NCBI RefSeq assembly: GCF_030499535.1
Contig: NZ_JASTLB010000001.1
Span: 3,534,001 to 3,598,000, forward strand
DNA from: Streptomyces sp. TG1A-8
GTDB lineage: Bacteria > Actinomycetota > Actinomycetes > Streptomycetales > Streptomycetaceae
Direction of reading: 5' to 3'
Length of the DNA: 64,000 nt
Of this stretch, positions 7,529 to 15,166 are shown in pieces (positions within the stretch are counted from its first letter, which is position 1; each line of letters begins with the position of its first letter). The notes under the pieces were generated by a model. It ran no database searches. It worked only from the letters and a program-made list of their open reading frames with translations, and was not told the origin of the DNA. Position numbers and translations under genes: made by a program.

Positions 7529-8908
7529 GTGACCCCCTCCCGCCCCGCCCCGACCCGCCCCCGGCCCGGTTCCCGCCCCGGCGTTCCCCGCCCGGTGCGC
7601 CGCGACCTGTACGCCGCCGGCGCCGCCGCCCTGCTCGTGACGGCGGCCGTGCTCATCGGCCGCCGTGTGCAGGACACCCGGCACACCCTGTTCGTGCACT
7701 GGCCGCCGCTGCTGGCCGAGTGGGACCCGCACGTGGGCCCGGGCACCCCCGCCGCCGTCCTGCTCGCCGCGGCCGGGGCGGCCCAGGGCCCGGCGCTGGC
7801 CGCCCGGCTGCCGTGGCGGGCCCTGCTCGCCGCGGCGTGGGCCGCGTCCACCGGCTGGATCCTCTCCCTCGCCCTGGTCGACGGCTGGCACCGGGGCGTC
7901 GCCGCCCGACTGACCACCCGCAACGAGTACCTGCGGGCCGTGGGCCGCTTCCACGACGTCCCGGCCGCCCTGCGCGACTTCGGCCACCACATCGTCAGCG
8001 GCACCCCCGACCCCTGGCCGGCCCACGTCGCCGGCCACCCCCCGGCCGCCACGCTCACCTTCGTGCTCCTGGACCGCGCCGGACTGCGCGGCGGCGGCTG
8101 GGCCGGAACGTGGTGCGTCGTGCTCGGGGCGTCCGCCTGCGTGGCCGTGCTGATCGCGCTGCGCGCGCTGACGGACGAGACCCTGGCCCGCCGGGCGGCC
8201 CCCTTCCTGGTGCTGAGCCCGGCCGCGGTCTGGCTCGGCACCTCCGCGGACGCCTACTTCGCGGCGTGCGCCGCCTGGTCCCTGGCCCTGCTCGCGCTCG
8301 CGGTCACCGGACGCTCCCCGGCCCGGGCCGTCCCGGCCGGCCTCCTGTTCGGCCTGACCTGCTACCTGTCCTACGGCCTCGTGCTCATCGCCCTGATGGG
8401 CGCGGCGGTGCTGCTGCTGGGCCGGACCGCGCTGCGCGAACGCCCCCTGCTGCTGCCGGCCCTGCTCGCCGGTGCCGCCGCCGTGCCCCTGGCGTTCACG
8501 CTCGCCGGCTTCAACTGGTGGACGGCGTACCACCTGCTGGTGACCCGTTATTACCAGGGCGTCGGCGGCGTCCGCCCCTACACCTACTGGGTGTGGGCCA
8601 ACCTCGCCTGCGCGGCCGTCATCACCGGCCCGGCGACGGCGGCGGGCCTGCGCCGCACCGGCACCGCGCTCGCCCACCGCACCGGTCCGGCCGGCACCCG
8701 CCTGGCCGTGCTGGTGTCCGCCACCCTGCTGGCCCTGCTGGCCGCCGACCTGTCGGGGATGAGCAAGGCGGAGACGGAACGCATCTGGCTGCCCTTCGCC
8801 CTGTGGCTGCTGCCGGCCTGCGCCCGCCTCCCGCACCCCCGTCCCTGGCTGGCCGCCCAGGCGGTCCTCGCCCTGCTGCTCAACCACCTGCTGCTGACCG
8901 GCTGGTGA
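7529..8908 (+). CDS. GT-C-like polytopic membrane protein
   Basis: 459 residues with roughly ten hydrophobic helices after a Pro/Arg-rich cytoplasmic tail. The first extracytoplasmic loop LLAEWDPHVGPG carries acidic residues where GT-C enzymes place their catalytic Asp/Glu, and MSKAETERIWLPF near the C terminus resembles a segment common to actinobacterial polyprenyl-sugar transferases. It would use a lipid-linked sugar donor on the outer face of the membrane; this is inference from topology only. The GTG start follows TAGCGT by 6 nt. It is divergent from the molybdoenzyme operon. The GT2 enzyme at 3.6 kb could supply a lipid-linked sugar donor. Confidence 0.7.
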   Translation: MTPSRPAPTRPRPGSRPGVPRPVRRDLYAAGAAALLVTAAVLIGRRVQDTRHTLFVHWPPLLAEWDPHVGPGTPAAVLLAAAGAAQGPALAARLPWRALLAAAWAASTGWILSLALVDGWHRGVAARLTTRNEYLRAVGRFHDVPAALRDFGHHIVSGTPDPWPAHVAGHPPAATLTFVLLDRAGLRGGGWAGTWCVVLGASACVAVLIALRALTDETLARRAAPFLVLSPAAVWLGTSADAYFAACAAWSLALLALAVTGRSPARAVPAGLLFGLTCYLSYGLVLIALMGAAVLLLGRTALRERPLLLPALLAGAAAVPLAFTLAGFNWWTAYHLLVTRYYQGVGGVRPYTYWVWANLACAAVITGPATAAGLRRTGTALAHRTGPAGTRLAVLVSATLLALLAADLSGMSKAETERIWLPFALWLLPACARLPHPRPWLAAQAVLALLLNHLLLTGW

Positions 8909-8934
8909 CCGGCCGGCGGCCGTCCGCGGGCCAT

Positions 8935-8963
8935 GGGCCGGCGGCCCGCTCCGCCGCCGGCCC
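8935..8963. terminator. Bidirectional hairpin between convergent genes
   Basis: Arms GGGCCGGCGG / CCGCCGGCCC with a 9-nt loop, between the GT-C gene stop (8908) and the glycerol facilitator stop (8984). Confidence 0.6.
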
Positions 8964-8983
8964 GCAGCACGGGGTGCGCCGCC

Positions 8984-9940
8984 CTAGAACTCCTCGTCCT
9001 TGTCCACCGTGCGCACCGGCCGGGTGCGGCCCGGCTCGGGCAGTTCGTTCGTCTGGGAGCGCACGTGCAGGACGTCCCCGATGAACAGGTCGTAGACGAG
9101 GACGCCGATGACCCCGCCGATCAGCGGCCCGACGATGGGGATCCACCAGTAGGCGCTGAACGCCCCGGACACGCTTCCGGGGAACGCGAGGCTGTCCCAG
9201 CCCGCCGCGTAGGTGAGCAGGCGCGGCCCGAAGTCACGGGCCGGGTTGATGGCGTAGCCCGCGTTCGCGCCGTAGGACATGCCGATCGCGGCGACGGCGA
9301 AGCCCACCAGCAGCGGGCCGAGGTTCGCCTTCACGGCCTGGTTGCGCAGGTCGATGAGGGCGACGACCAGCATGACCAGGAAGGCCGTACCGACGATCTG
9401 GTCGATCAGCGGCCCCCAGACGCCGCCGTGGAAGTACGGCGCGGGGAAGGTCGCGAAGATGGAGAACGAGGCGAGCGTGTGCCCGTTCGTCTTGGGCCCC
9501 TTCATGGCGCCGTCGAAGGCGCTGATCGCGTTGTGGTAGACCAGGTAGACCAGCGCGGCCCCGGTGAACGCGCCGACCACCTGCGCGAACATGTACGGCA
9601 GTACCTTGGCCCAGGAGAAGCCGCGGCGCACGGCCATGGCCAGGGTCACGGCCGGGTTCAGGTGGGCGCCGCTGACACCGCCGGCCACATAGATGCCGAA
9701 GACGACGGCCATTGCCCAGCCCCAGGTGATCAGCAGCCAGTCGCCGGCCGCCAGGAAGATCGTCGTGGGGGTGGCGGCGCGGCCCGAGCCGGGCAGCGCG
9801 GCGACCGCCATCGCCACGACACCGCAGCCGAAGGAGATGAGGACGAAGGTCCCGAGGAACTCGGCCAGGCACTCGCCCAGCAGACCTCCCCGGCTACGCA
9901 GCCGGGAGGACTTGACCAGCGGGGGTACATCGACAGCCAT
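8984..9940 (-). CDS. MIP-family glycerol uptake facilitator (aquaglyceroporin)
   Basis: 318 residues, six transmembrane helices plus two half-helices. The two pore motifs are present: HLNPAVTLA and INPARDFGPR. The Asp after the second NPA (NPARD) marks glycerol-conducting members rather than water-only aquaporins. It passes glycerol and small polyols by facilitated diffusion. ATG 9940 is chosen over the upstream in-frame GTG (9991) because AAGGGGG sits just before it. It stands alone with no glpK or glpD next to it, so it is not part of a gyl-type operon. A TATGGT hexamer near 9975 on the minus strand is a possible -10. Confidence 0.9.
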   Translation of the reverse strand: MAVDVPPLVKSSRLRSRGGLLGECLAEFLGTFVLISFGCGVVAMAVAALPGSGRAATPTTIFLAAGDWLLITWGWAMAVVFGIYVAGGVSGAHLNPAVTLAMAVRRGFSWAKVLPYMFAQVVGAFTGAALVYLVYHNAISAFDGAMKGPKTNGHTLASFSIFATFPAPYFHGGVWGPLIDQIVGTAFLVMLVVALIDLRNQAVKANLGPLLVGFAVAAIGMSYGANAGYAINPARDFGPRLLTYAAGWDSLAFPGSVSGAFSAYWWIPIVGPLIGGVIGVLVYDLFIGDVLHVRSQTNELPEPGRTRPVRTVDKDEEF

Positions 9941-10026
9941 GGAGGCCCCCTTGAAGAGAGCAATGCGGCCAACGTCACCATATTGACCCACGAACGCCCT
10001 TCACGCAGGGCGGCGCGTCCGGACGG

Positions 10027-10701
10027 TCAGCCGTCCAGGTCGTCGGCGTAGTGGCGGTACCCGTGCCGGTCCCGGTGCAGGCCCCACAGGGTGTCCGCGA
10101 GCACGGCCGGGTCCTTGCGCACGTGCCCCGGGGTGATGGCGCCCGGGATGATCAGCTGGGCGACGTGGACGCCCTCGCCGGCGAGGCGGTCGTGCAGCAG
10201 TCGCCCGTACGCGCTCTCCGCAGCGAACGCGACCGAGGTGCCGGCCCGCTCGGGATGGGGCACGGCCGCCGTCCCGCCGTTGACCAGCAGGATCGTGCCG
10301 CGCCCCAGCTTGCGCATGCCCGGCAGCACCTGCTGCACCGCGGCCACCGGCCCGTACACCGAGAACTCCACCGGCCCGAGCAGGTCGCGGTGCCCGGTGT
10401 CCAGTACGGGCCGCATGAAGTCCCGGTGCGGGACGGGGCTGTACTGCAGCACCTCGACGGTCCCGAGGGCGCCGGCCGCGGCCGCCAGGGCGTCCGCCAG
10501 CTCCTGCGGCCGGCGCACGTCCGCGCGGAACCCGCGCGCGGTGACACCGTCGGTGACGAGGTCCTCGACGAGGGCACCGAGCCGCGCCTCGTCCCGGGCG
10601 ACGAGGGCGACGCCGTACCCCTCCCGCCCGAAGCGGCGTGCGACGGCGGCGCCCAGGCCCGGCCCGGCGCCGACGACGGCGATGGTGCTCACGGCCGCCA
10701 T
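10027..10701 (-). CDS. SDR-family protein with degenerate active site
   Basis: 224 residues. The Rossmann start AVVGAGPGLGAAVARRF fits NAD(P) binding (GxxxGxG type), and ILLVNGGTAAV matches the SDR strand that carries the catalytic Ser. At the place of the YxxxK catalytic pair it reads FAAES, so both Tyr and Lys are absent. It may therefore be a binding or regulatory protein or use other residues. ATG 10701 has GGGGGAAGG upstream. The neighbours give no pathway clue. Confidence 0.75.
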   Translation of the reverse strand: MAAVSTIAVVGAGPGLGAAVARRFGREGYGVALVARDEARLGALVEDLVTDGVTARGFRADVRRPQELADALAAAAGALGTVEVLQYSPVPHRDFMRPVLDTGHRDLLGPVEFSVYGPVAAVQQVLPGMRKLGRGTILLVNGGTAAVPHPERAGTSVAFAAESAYGRLLHDRLAGEGVHVAQLIIPGAITPGHVRKDPAVLADTLWGLHRDRHGYRHYADDLDG

Positions 10702-10810
10702 CCTTCCCCCACCCCGCCGCGCCCGCACCCCGCCGGCCCCCGGGAACCGGCCGGGCCGGCGCCCGGTCAGCCGGTCGCCGCGGCCCGGGCCGTCCGGACG
10801 CGGGCGCGGA

Positions 10811-11497
10811 TCAGGCCATCCAGAAGAACACCGCCGTCATCCGCTTCTCCTCCAGGGTCCGGCCGGTGTAACCGGTGGCGCTGTGCACGAGGTTGGCGCT
10901 GTAGAGCAGCAGGCGGTTGTACCGGTGCGGGACGCGGACGTCCTCCTCGAAGGCGTCCGGGGCGACGAAGCGGGTGCCGAGGGCCTCGACGAGGTTGTTG
11001 TGCGGGGCCTGGACGACGTTGCCGCCGAGCCGGCCGCCGGGCAGGGACTGGCGGTAGAAACTGGTGCCGCAGTCCTTGGGGACGCGCGGGTTGAGGTACA
11101 GCACGGCCGCGTACCGGCACAGCGCGCGCGAGTCGGTGTGCGGGCGGGGCTCGCTCTCGCCCTCGCCGACCACCTGGACGCAGTTGTGGTTGAGGGTGCC
11201 GCCGCCGGGCGCCTGCTGCACCCACAGCTCCCGGGCCCCGGTCGCCTTCCTCACCAGCCGTTCCACCCGGTCCAGTTCACCCGGTTCCAGCCCGGGCATG
11301 GCGCGCAGGCCCGGCCAGGTCTCGGAGGTGTACGGGTGTCCCTCGACCCAGTCGTCCTTGGCCAGGCACCGCTCCCGTACGGCGTCCGCGTCCGGCAGGA
11401 CGTCGTCCAGCACCCAGTAGTCGCGGCCCTTGGTGGGCTTGCGGTAGGGCAGGACGGGAAGGGCGGCGGGGATCTTGGGGGGCGGCTGTGGGGGCAT
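10811..11497 (-). CDS. DUF6445-like 2-oxoglutarate/Fe(II) oxygenase-fold protein
   Basis: 228 residues. The pattern HTD (His120, Asp122), a distal His205 in NLVHSATGY and a basic residue (R213 or R219) is the double-stranded beta-helix facial triad plus 2OG anchor of Fe(II) oxygenases. Homologues are usually called DUF6445; no substrate is known. The Pro-rich N terminus precedes KGRDYWVLDDVLPDADAVR. Start: ATG 11497 lies 6 nt after the minus-strand -10 TAGATT (11504-11509), a leaderless arrangement. It is followed by the SDR gene on the same strand, 109 bp away, so co-transcription is possible. Confidence 0.75.
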   Translation of the reverse strand: MPPQPPPKIPAALPVLPYRKPTKGRDYWVLDDVLPDADAVRERCLAKDDWVEGHPYTSETWPGLRAMPGLEPGELDRVERLVRKATGARELWVQQAPGGGTLNHNCVQVVGEGESEPRPHTDSRALCRYAAVLYLNPRVPKDCGTSFYRQSLPGGRLGGNVVQAPHNNLVEALGTRFVAPDAFEEDVRVPHRYNRLLLYSANLVHSATGYTGRTLEEKRMTAVFFWMA

Positions 11498-11503
11498 GCC
11501 GCG

Positions 11504-11509
11504 AATCTA
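11504..11509 (-). promoter_or_regulatory. -10 box of a leaderless transcript (DUF6445 gene)
   Basis: TAGATT on the minus strand ends 6 nt before ATG 11497. Confidence 0.5.
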
Positions 11510-11569
11510 GGCGCGCGTCCGCCCGCCTTCTCCCGGGGATTGGTCAACCTTTCGCCAACGGCCGATCAA

Positions 11570-11707
11570 GGCCCGGCCGGTGACGGGCGCGCACGGCCCG
11601 GCCGGTGACGGGCGGCGGGCGGCGGGCGGCGGACCCGTGTCGGGCGGCGGGCGGCGGGCGGCGGACCCGTGACGGGCGGCGGGCGGCGGACCGGTGACGG
11701 GCGGTAG
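11570..11707. repeat. Tandem GC repeat (about 32-bp unit) in an intergenic region
   Basis: Two 32-bp units at 11609-11640 and 11641-11672 differ at one base; a 25-bp shortened unit (11673-11697) and a 10-bp remnant follow. Inside each unit GGGCGGC is itself repeated three times. A related copy of GGCCCGGCCGGTGACGGGC occurs twice just before. It fills most of the 367-bp gap between two divergent genes and has no coding sense. Expansion by slippage is likely. Confidence 0.75.
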
Positions 11708-11864
11708 TGGAAGGCAGGCGGCAGCGGAAGGCGCCGGCGGGCGCGGAAAGCACGCGGAGGACGGAATTTTTTACCCGCGCCACCGACACAAACGGCCGCC
11801 GCGTCCGTACTGCTGTGCGTACGAACCGCCCGCGGGCGGGATCCACGACCGGGCAGGAGACACG

Positions 11865-12647
11865 GTGCGCTTTTCGCGGAACGCGACGGGAACCCTCTTC
11901 GTGGGCGGTGCGATGGCCCTGACCCTCGCGGCACTCGCCTACCCGGGACTGCTCGGGCTGGATACCGTCGCCGCCTCGCAGTCCCGGATCATCGCCACCA
12001 CCCAGTGGGGGCCGCTCACCGAGGCCGACCGGGACTTCGTGGTGAAGGTGCGGGCGGCCGGCCTGTGGGAGTACCCGGTCGGGCAGATCGGACTGCGCAA
12101 GGGCACCAGCAAGGGCGTGATCACGGCGAGCAAGCACCTGATCGACGGCCACGCCGCGCTGGACGCCAGCTGCCGCCGGGTCGCGCCGATGCTCGGCATC
12201 ACGCTGCCCAACGTGGCGAGCCCGCAGCAGGTGGGCTTCGTCGACACGCTGAAGGCGGAGAGCGGCGAGAAGTTCGACGCCGACTTCGCCAACATCCTGC
12301 GGATGACGCACGGCTCGATCTTCAACACCATCGCCAAGATCCGTTCCACCACCAAGAACTCGCTCGTGCGGGCCCTGGCGGACCAGGCCAACGACACCGT
12401 GCTCGACCACATGACGGTGATGGAGAGGACGGGCCTGGTCGACTTCGACCAGACCCTCTTCCAGCAGACCACCCCGCCCAAGCTGCCGTCCTCCGACCTG
12501 ACCCCGCCGGCCCCGCCCGCCGGCCAGCCGGAGGTGGTGCTCACCCCGCCGCCGACCGCCACCTCCACCCCCCTGGACCTCAGCGGCCTCGCCGGCGGGG
12601 GCGGCGCTCCGGCGCCGGGCCCGAGTCCGAGCCCGACCGTGGGCTAG
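11865..12647 (+). CDS. DUF4142 domain secreted/membrane-anchored protein
   Basis: 260 residues. A hydrophobic N-terminal helix (about 10-32) acts as signal or anchor. Residues 40-195 match the DUF4142 helical-bundle family (TEADRDFVVKVRAAGLWEYP, then repeated Lys/Ala helices), a ferritin-like fold of unknown function found outside the cytoplasm. The last ~55 residues are Pro/Thr/Gly-rich. The GTG start has CAGGAGA 6 nt upstream. The gap upstream holds a tandem repeat and an unusually AT-rich stretch GGAATTTTTTACC near 11763, which may contain the promoter. Confidence 0.75.
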   Translation: MRFSRNATGTLFVGGAMALTLAALAYPGLLGLDTVAASQSRIIATTQWGPLTEADRDFVVKVRAAGLWEYPVGQIGLRKGTSKGVITASKHLIDGHAALDASCRRVAPMLGITLPNVASPQQVGFVDTLKAESGEKFDADFANILRMTHGSIFNTIAKIRSTTKNSLVRALADQANDTVLDHMTVMERTGLVDFDQTLFQQTTPPKLPSSDLTPPAPPAGQPEVVLTPPPTATSTPLDLSGLAGGGGAPAPGPSPSPTVG

Positions 12648-12654
12648 CCGGCCG

Positions 12655-14301
12655 CTAGCCGAGCCACACCGTGGTGTCCGGCGGCAGGGTTCCCGCCGTC
12701 GGCGGCGGGGTGCTGGCGAGCAGCACCTCGCCCGGGGGCAGCGGGACCGGCTCCGCGGTGAGGTTGGTGACGCACCGCCAGCCCGGTGCGCGGGTGAAGT
12801 CCAGCACCCCCTCGGGGGCGTGGGGCGTCCAGGCCAGCGTCTCGCCCTCCAGCAGCTTGCGGCGCAGCCGCAGGGCGGTGCGGTACAGCTCCAGGGTGGA
12901 GCCCTCGGCCCCGGACTGCGCCTCGACGGCGTACGACGCGAAGGACTCCGGCTGCGGCAGCCAGGCGGCGCCCGGCCCGAAACCGTACGACGGTCCGGCC
13001 GTCGTCCACGGCAGCGGCACCCGGCAGCCGTCGCGGCCCTTGCGGACGTGCCCGGTCTGCTCCCAGATCGGGTCCTGCAGCACCTCGGCGGGCAGGTCGG
13101 CGACCTCGGGCAGGCCGAGTTCCTCGCCCTGGTAGACGTACGACGACCCGGGCAGCGCCAGCATCAGCAGGGTTGCGGCCCGGGCCCGGCGCAGCCCGGC
13201 CTCCCGGTCGATCCGCGGGGCGCGGCCGCCGGACAGCAGCCAGGCGTCGGCGTCGGTGCCGGGCGGCAGCACCAGGCGGGAGGCGTGCCGCACCACGTCG
13301 TGGTTGGACAGCACCCAGGTCGCGGAGGCCCCGGCGGTGCGGGCGGCGGCGAGCGAGGAGGCGATGACCCCGCGCAGCTGGGCCGCGTCCCACCGGGCCT
13401 GTAGGTACTCGAAGTTGAAGGCCTGCCCCAGTTCGTCCGGGCGGGCGTACAGGGCGCGCCGGGAGTCCGGCACCCAGGCCTCGGCGACGGCGGTGCGGGG
13501 CGGGGTGTAGGCGTCGAAGACCTTGCGCCAGTCGCGGTAGATCTCGTGGACCTCGTCGCGGTCCCAGTACGGGTGGCTGCCGGGCGGGACCCGCAGCAGG
13601 GCCTCCTCACCGGTGGCGCCGGCGTCGCCGACGTCCCGCAGGGGCTCGGTGAGGTCCTTGGCCAGGCCGTGGGCGACGTCGACGCGGAAGCCGTCCACGC
13701 CCCGGTCGGACCAGAAGCGCAGGGTGGTGCGGAAGTCGGCGCGGACCTCCTCGTGGTCCCAGCTGAGGTCGGGCTGCTCGGGGGCGAACAGGTGCAGGTA
13801 CCACTGGCCGTCCGGAACCCGCCGCCAGGCGCTGCCGCCGAAGACGGACTGCCAGTCGGTGGGCGGCAGTTCGCCGCGGGCGCCGCGGCCGGGGCGGAAG
13901 ACGTAGCGGTCCCGGGCGGCCGAGCCGGGGCCGGCGCGCAGCGCCTCCCGGAACCAGGGGTGCTGGTGCGAGGTGTGGTTGGGGACGATGTCGACGATCA
14001 CCTTCAGGCCCAGCCGGTGCGCCTCGGCGACCATGGCGTCGAAGTCGTCCAGGGTGCCCAGGCGCGGGTCCACGTCCCGGTGGTCGGCGATGTCGTAGCC
14101 GCCGTCGGCGAGTTCGGAGGGGTAGAAGGGGCTGAGCCACAGGGCGTCGACGCCCAGCGTGGCCAGGTGGTTCAGGCGCTGGGTGACACCCCGCAGGTCG
14201 CCGAGGCCGTCACCGTCGGCGTCGGCGAAGCTGCGCGGGTAGACCTGGTAGATGACGGCCTGGCGCCACCAGTCGGGGTTCCGGGACGAGAGGTCGGCCA
14301 T
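12655..14301 (-). CDS. Glycoside hydrolase family 13 alpha-glucosidase
   Basis: 548 residues. The four conserved GH13 regions are all present: DIVPNHTS (104-111), GFRVDVAH with nucleophile Asp208, AEAW with acid/base Glu274, and SNHD with Asp335. VIYQVYPRSFADADGDGLGDL at the start is typical of oligo-1,6-/alpha-glucosidases, and there is no signal peptide, so it acts on imported maltose or isomaltose-type oligosaccharides in the cytoplasm. ATG 14301 starts MADLSSRNPDWWRQAV; the longer open frame upstream is not conserved in composition. No sugar transporter or LacI regulator is adjacent. Confidence 0.92.
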   Translation of the reverse strand: MADLSSRNPDWWRQAVIYQVYPRSFADADGDGLGDLRGVTQRLNHLATLGVDALWLSPFYPSELADGGYDIADHRDVDPRLGTLDDFDAMVAEAHRLGLKVIVDIVPNHTSHQHPWFREALRAGPGSAARDRYVFRPGRGARGELPPTDWQSVFGGSAWRRVPDGQWYLHLFAPEQPDLSWDHEEVRADFRTTLRFWSDRGVDGFRVDVAHGLAKDLTEPLRDVGDAGATGEEALLRVPPGSHPYWDRDEVHEIYRDWRKVFDAYTPPRTAVAEAWVPDSRRALYARPDELGQAFNFEYLQARWDAAQLRGVIASSLAAARTAGASATWVLSNHDVVRHASRLVLPPGTDADAWLLSGGRAPRIDREAGLRRARAATLLMLALPGSSYVYQGEELGLPEVADLPAEVLQDPIWEQTGHVRKGRDGCRVPLPWTTAGPSYGFGPGAAWLPQPESFASYAVEAQSGAEGSTLELYRTALRLRRKLLEGETLAWTPHAPEGVLDFTRAPGWRCVTNLTAEPVPLPPGEVLLASTPPPTAGTLPPDTTVWLG

Positions 14302-14515
14302 GCGGGCTCCGTTCGGGCGGGAGGACGGCGGGCCGGCCCGTGGGGCCGACAGTACGGACTCTGTCCACATCGCCCGGAACGGGAACCTCCGGGCGGTCCG
14401 GCGGCGCAGCCCGGTGCCGGCGGCCGGCGCGCCGGGGCGCACCACCGGGCGGCGGGCGCACGCCCCCGCGGCGGGCGTGCGGCGGTGGACGCGCGGCAGC
14501 GCCGCGGTCACCGGT

Positions 14516-14860
14516 TCAGCAGTGCTCCAGCAGGCCCCGCAGCTCCGGGTCCACCACGCGGTACCTGACCACCCGCCCCTCCTTCTCGCCCGCCACCGCG
14601 CCCGCCGCCCGCAGCAGCCGCAGGGCCTGGGAGACGGCGGGGTCGTTCATGCCGGTCGCGACGGCCAGGTCGGAGACGGCGAGCGGACCGGTGCGGTGCA
14701 GCGCGAGCAGGAGGGCGAGCCGCTTGGGGTCGGCGAGCAGGGAGAACCGGTCGGCCCAGGCGCGTACGCGGCCCGCGTCGCCGATGGCGGCGATCGCCTC
14801 GCACACCCGGTGACCGTCGATGGTGCGACGGTCCGCTCGGTCGGCAGGCACGAGATGCAT
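14516..14860 (-). CDS. ArsR/SmtB-family metal-responsive repressor
   Basis: 114 residues from ATG 14860 (AGGA 7 nt upstream); an ATG at 14884 would add eight residues. The winged helix covers residues 38-105: RLALLLALHRTGPLAVSDLA, then the recognition helix MNDPAVSQALRLL and the wing EKEGRVVRYRVVD. His and Cys near the N terminus (MHLVP, GHRVCEAI) and at the C terminus (LLEHC) could bind metal. It is divergent from a nickel/cobalt permease gene, so it is probably a Ni/Co-sensing repressor of that gene and itself, comparable to NmtR or KmtR. Metal identity is inference. Confidence 0.82.
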   Translation of the reverse strand: MHLVPADRADRRTIDGHRVCEAIAAIGDAGRVRAWADRFSLLADPKRLALLLALHRTGPLAVSDLAVATGMNDPAVSQALRLLRAAGAVAGEKEGRVVRYRVVDPELRGLLEHC

Positions 14861-14894
14861 GGCGTCATCCTCGCAGGTCGGCATGTGATCTTCG

Positions 14895-14918
14895 ATACCT
14901 GCGCGGGTACGCAGCTAT
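14895..14918. promoter_or_regulatory. Candidate ArsR-type operator (inverted repeat)
   Basis: A 24-bp imperfect palindrome whose 9-nt arms start ATA and end TAT with CTGCG / CGCAG cores and one mismatch. It lies between the divergent repressor and permease genes and overlaps the likely -35 region of a TACGGT -10 at 14940-14945. Size and position fit an ArsR/SmtB operator. Confidence 0.5.
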
Positions 14919-14944
14919 GCAGGAGACCTCGCGTCCCCCTACGG

Positions 14945-15122
14945 TGGGCGGGCCGTGGTGTTCGGGAAGCCGGTGACGGCCCTTCGGGGTCCAGGCCGGC
15001 GCGGCCCTCGCCACTGTGATCGGGGAGTTCACGTCCCGTCCGGCAGCCGCCGGGCCACTGGTCTCACGACCGGGAAGGCAGGGACGGCGGACGCACGACC
15101 CGTCAGCCAGGAGACCGGCCAC
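14945..15122 (+). ncRNA. Cobalamin riboswitch
   Basis: The 5' leader of the permease gene carries the ordered blocks of a B12 riboswitch: GAAGCCGGTGACGGCC, then GCCACTGTGATCGGGGAG, GCCACTGG and GGGAAGGC, and finally the B12 box GTCAGCCAGGAGACCGGCC ending at about 15120. The order and spacing match the class found upstream of cobalt transport and cobalamin genes in actinobacteria. It ends about 45 nt before the start codon, so binding of adenosylcobalamin probably blocks translation or causes early termination. Confidence 0.88.
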
Positions 15123-15166
15123 GGCATCTCACGAAGTGATCCACGAGGTGCTGGAGCGTGAACCGG

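Noticed and set aside
5705..8887. A minus-strand open frame of more than 1000 codons.
   Set aside because: It only joins the real small membrane gene to the antisense of the molybdoenzyme and GT-C genes; composition upstream of 6163 is Arg/Gly/Gln-rich shadow sequence.
11570..11707. A possible CRISPR-like array.
   Set aside because: Units are adjacent with no spacers and contain nested GGGCGGC repeats; it is a simple tandem repeat.
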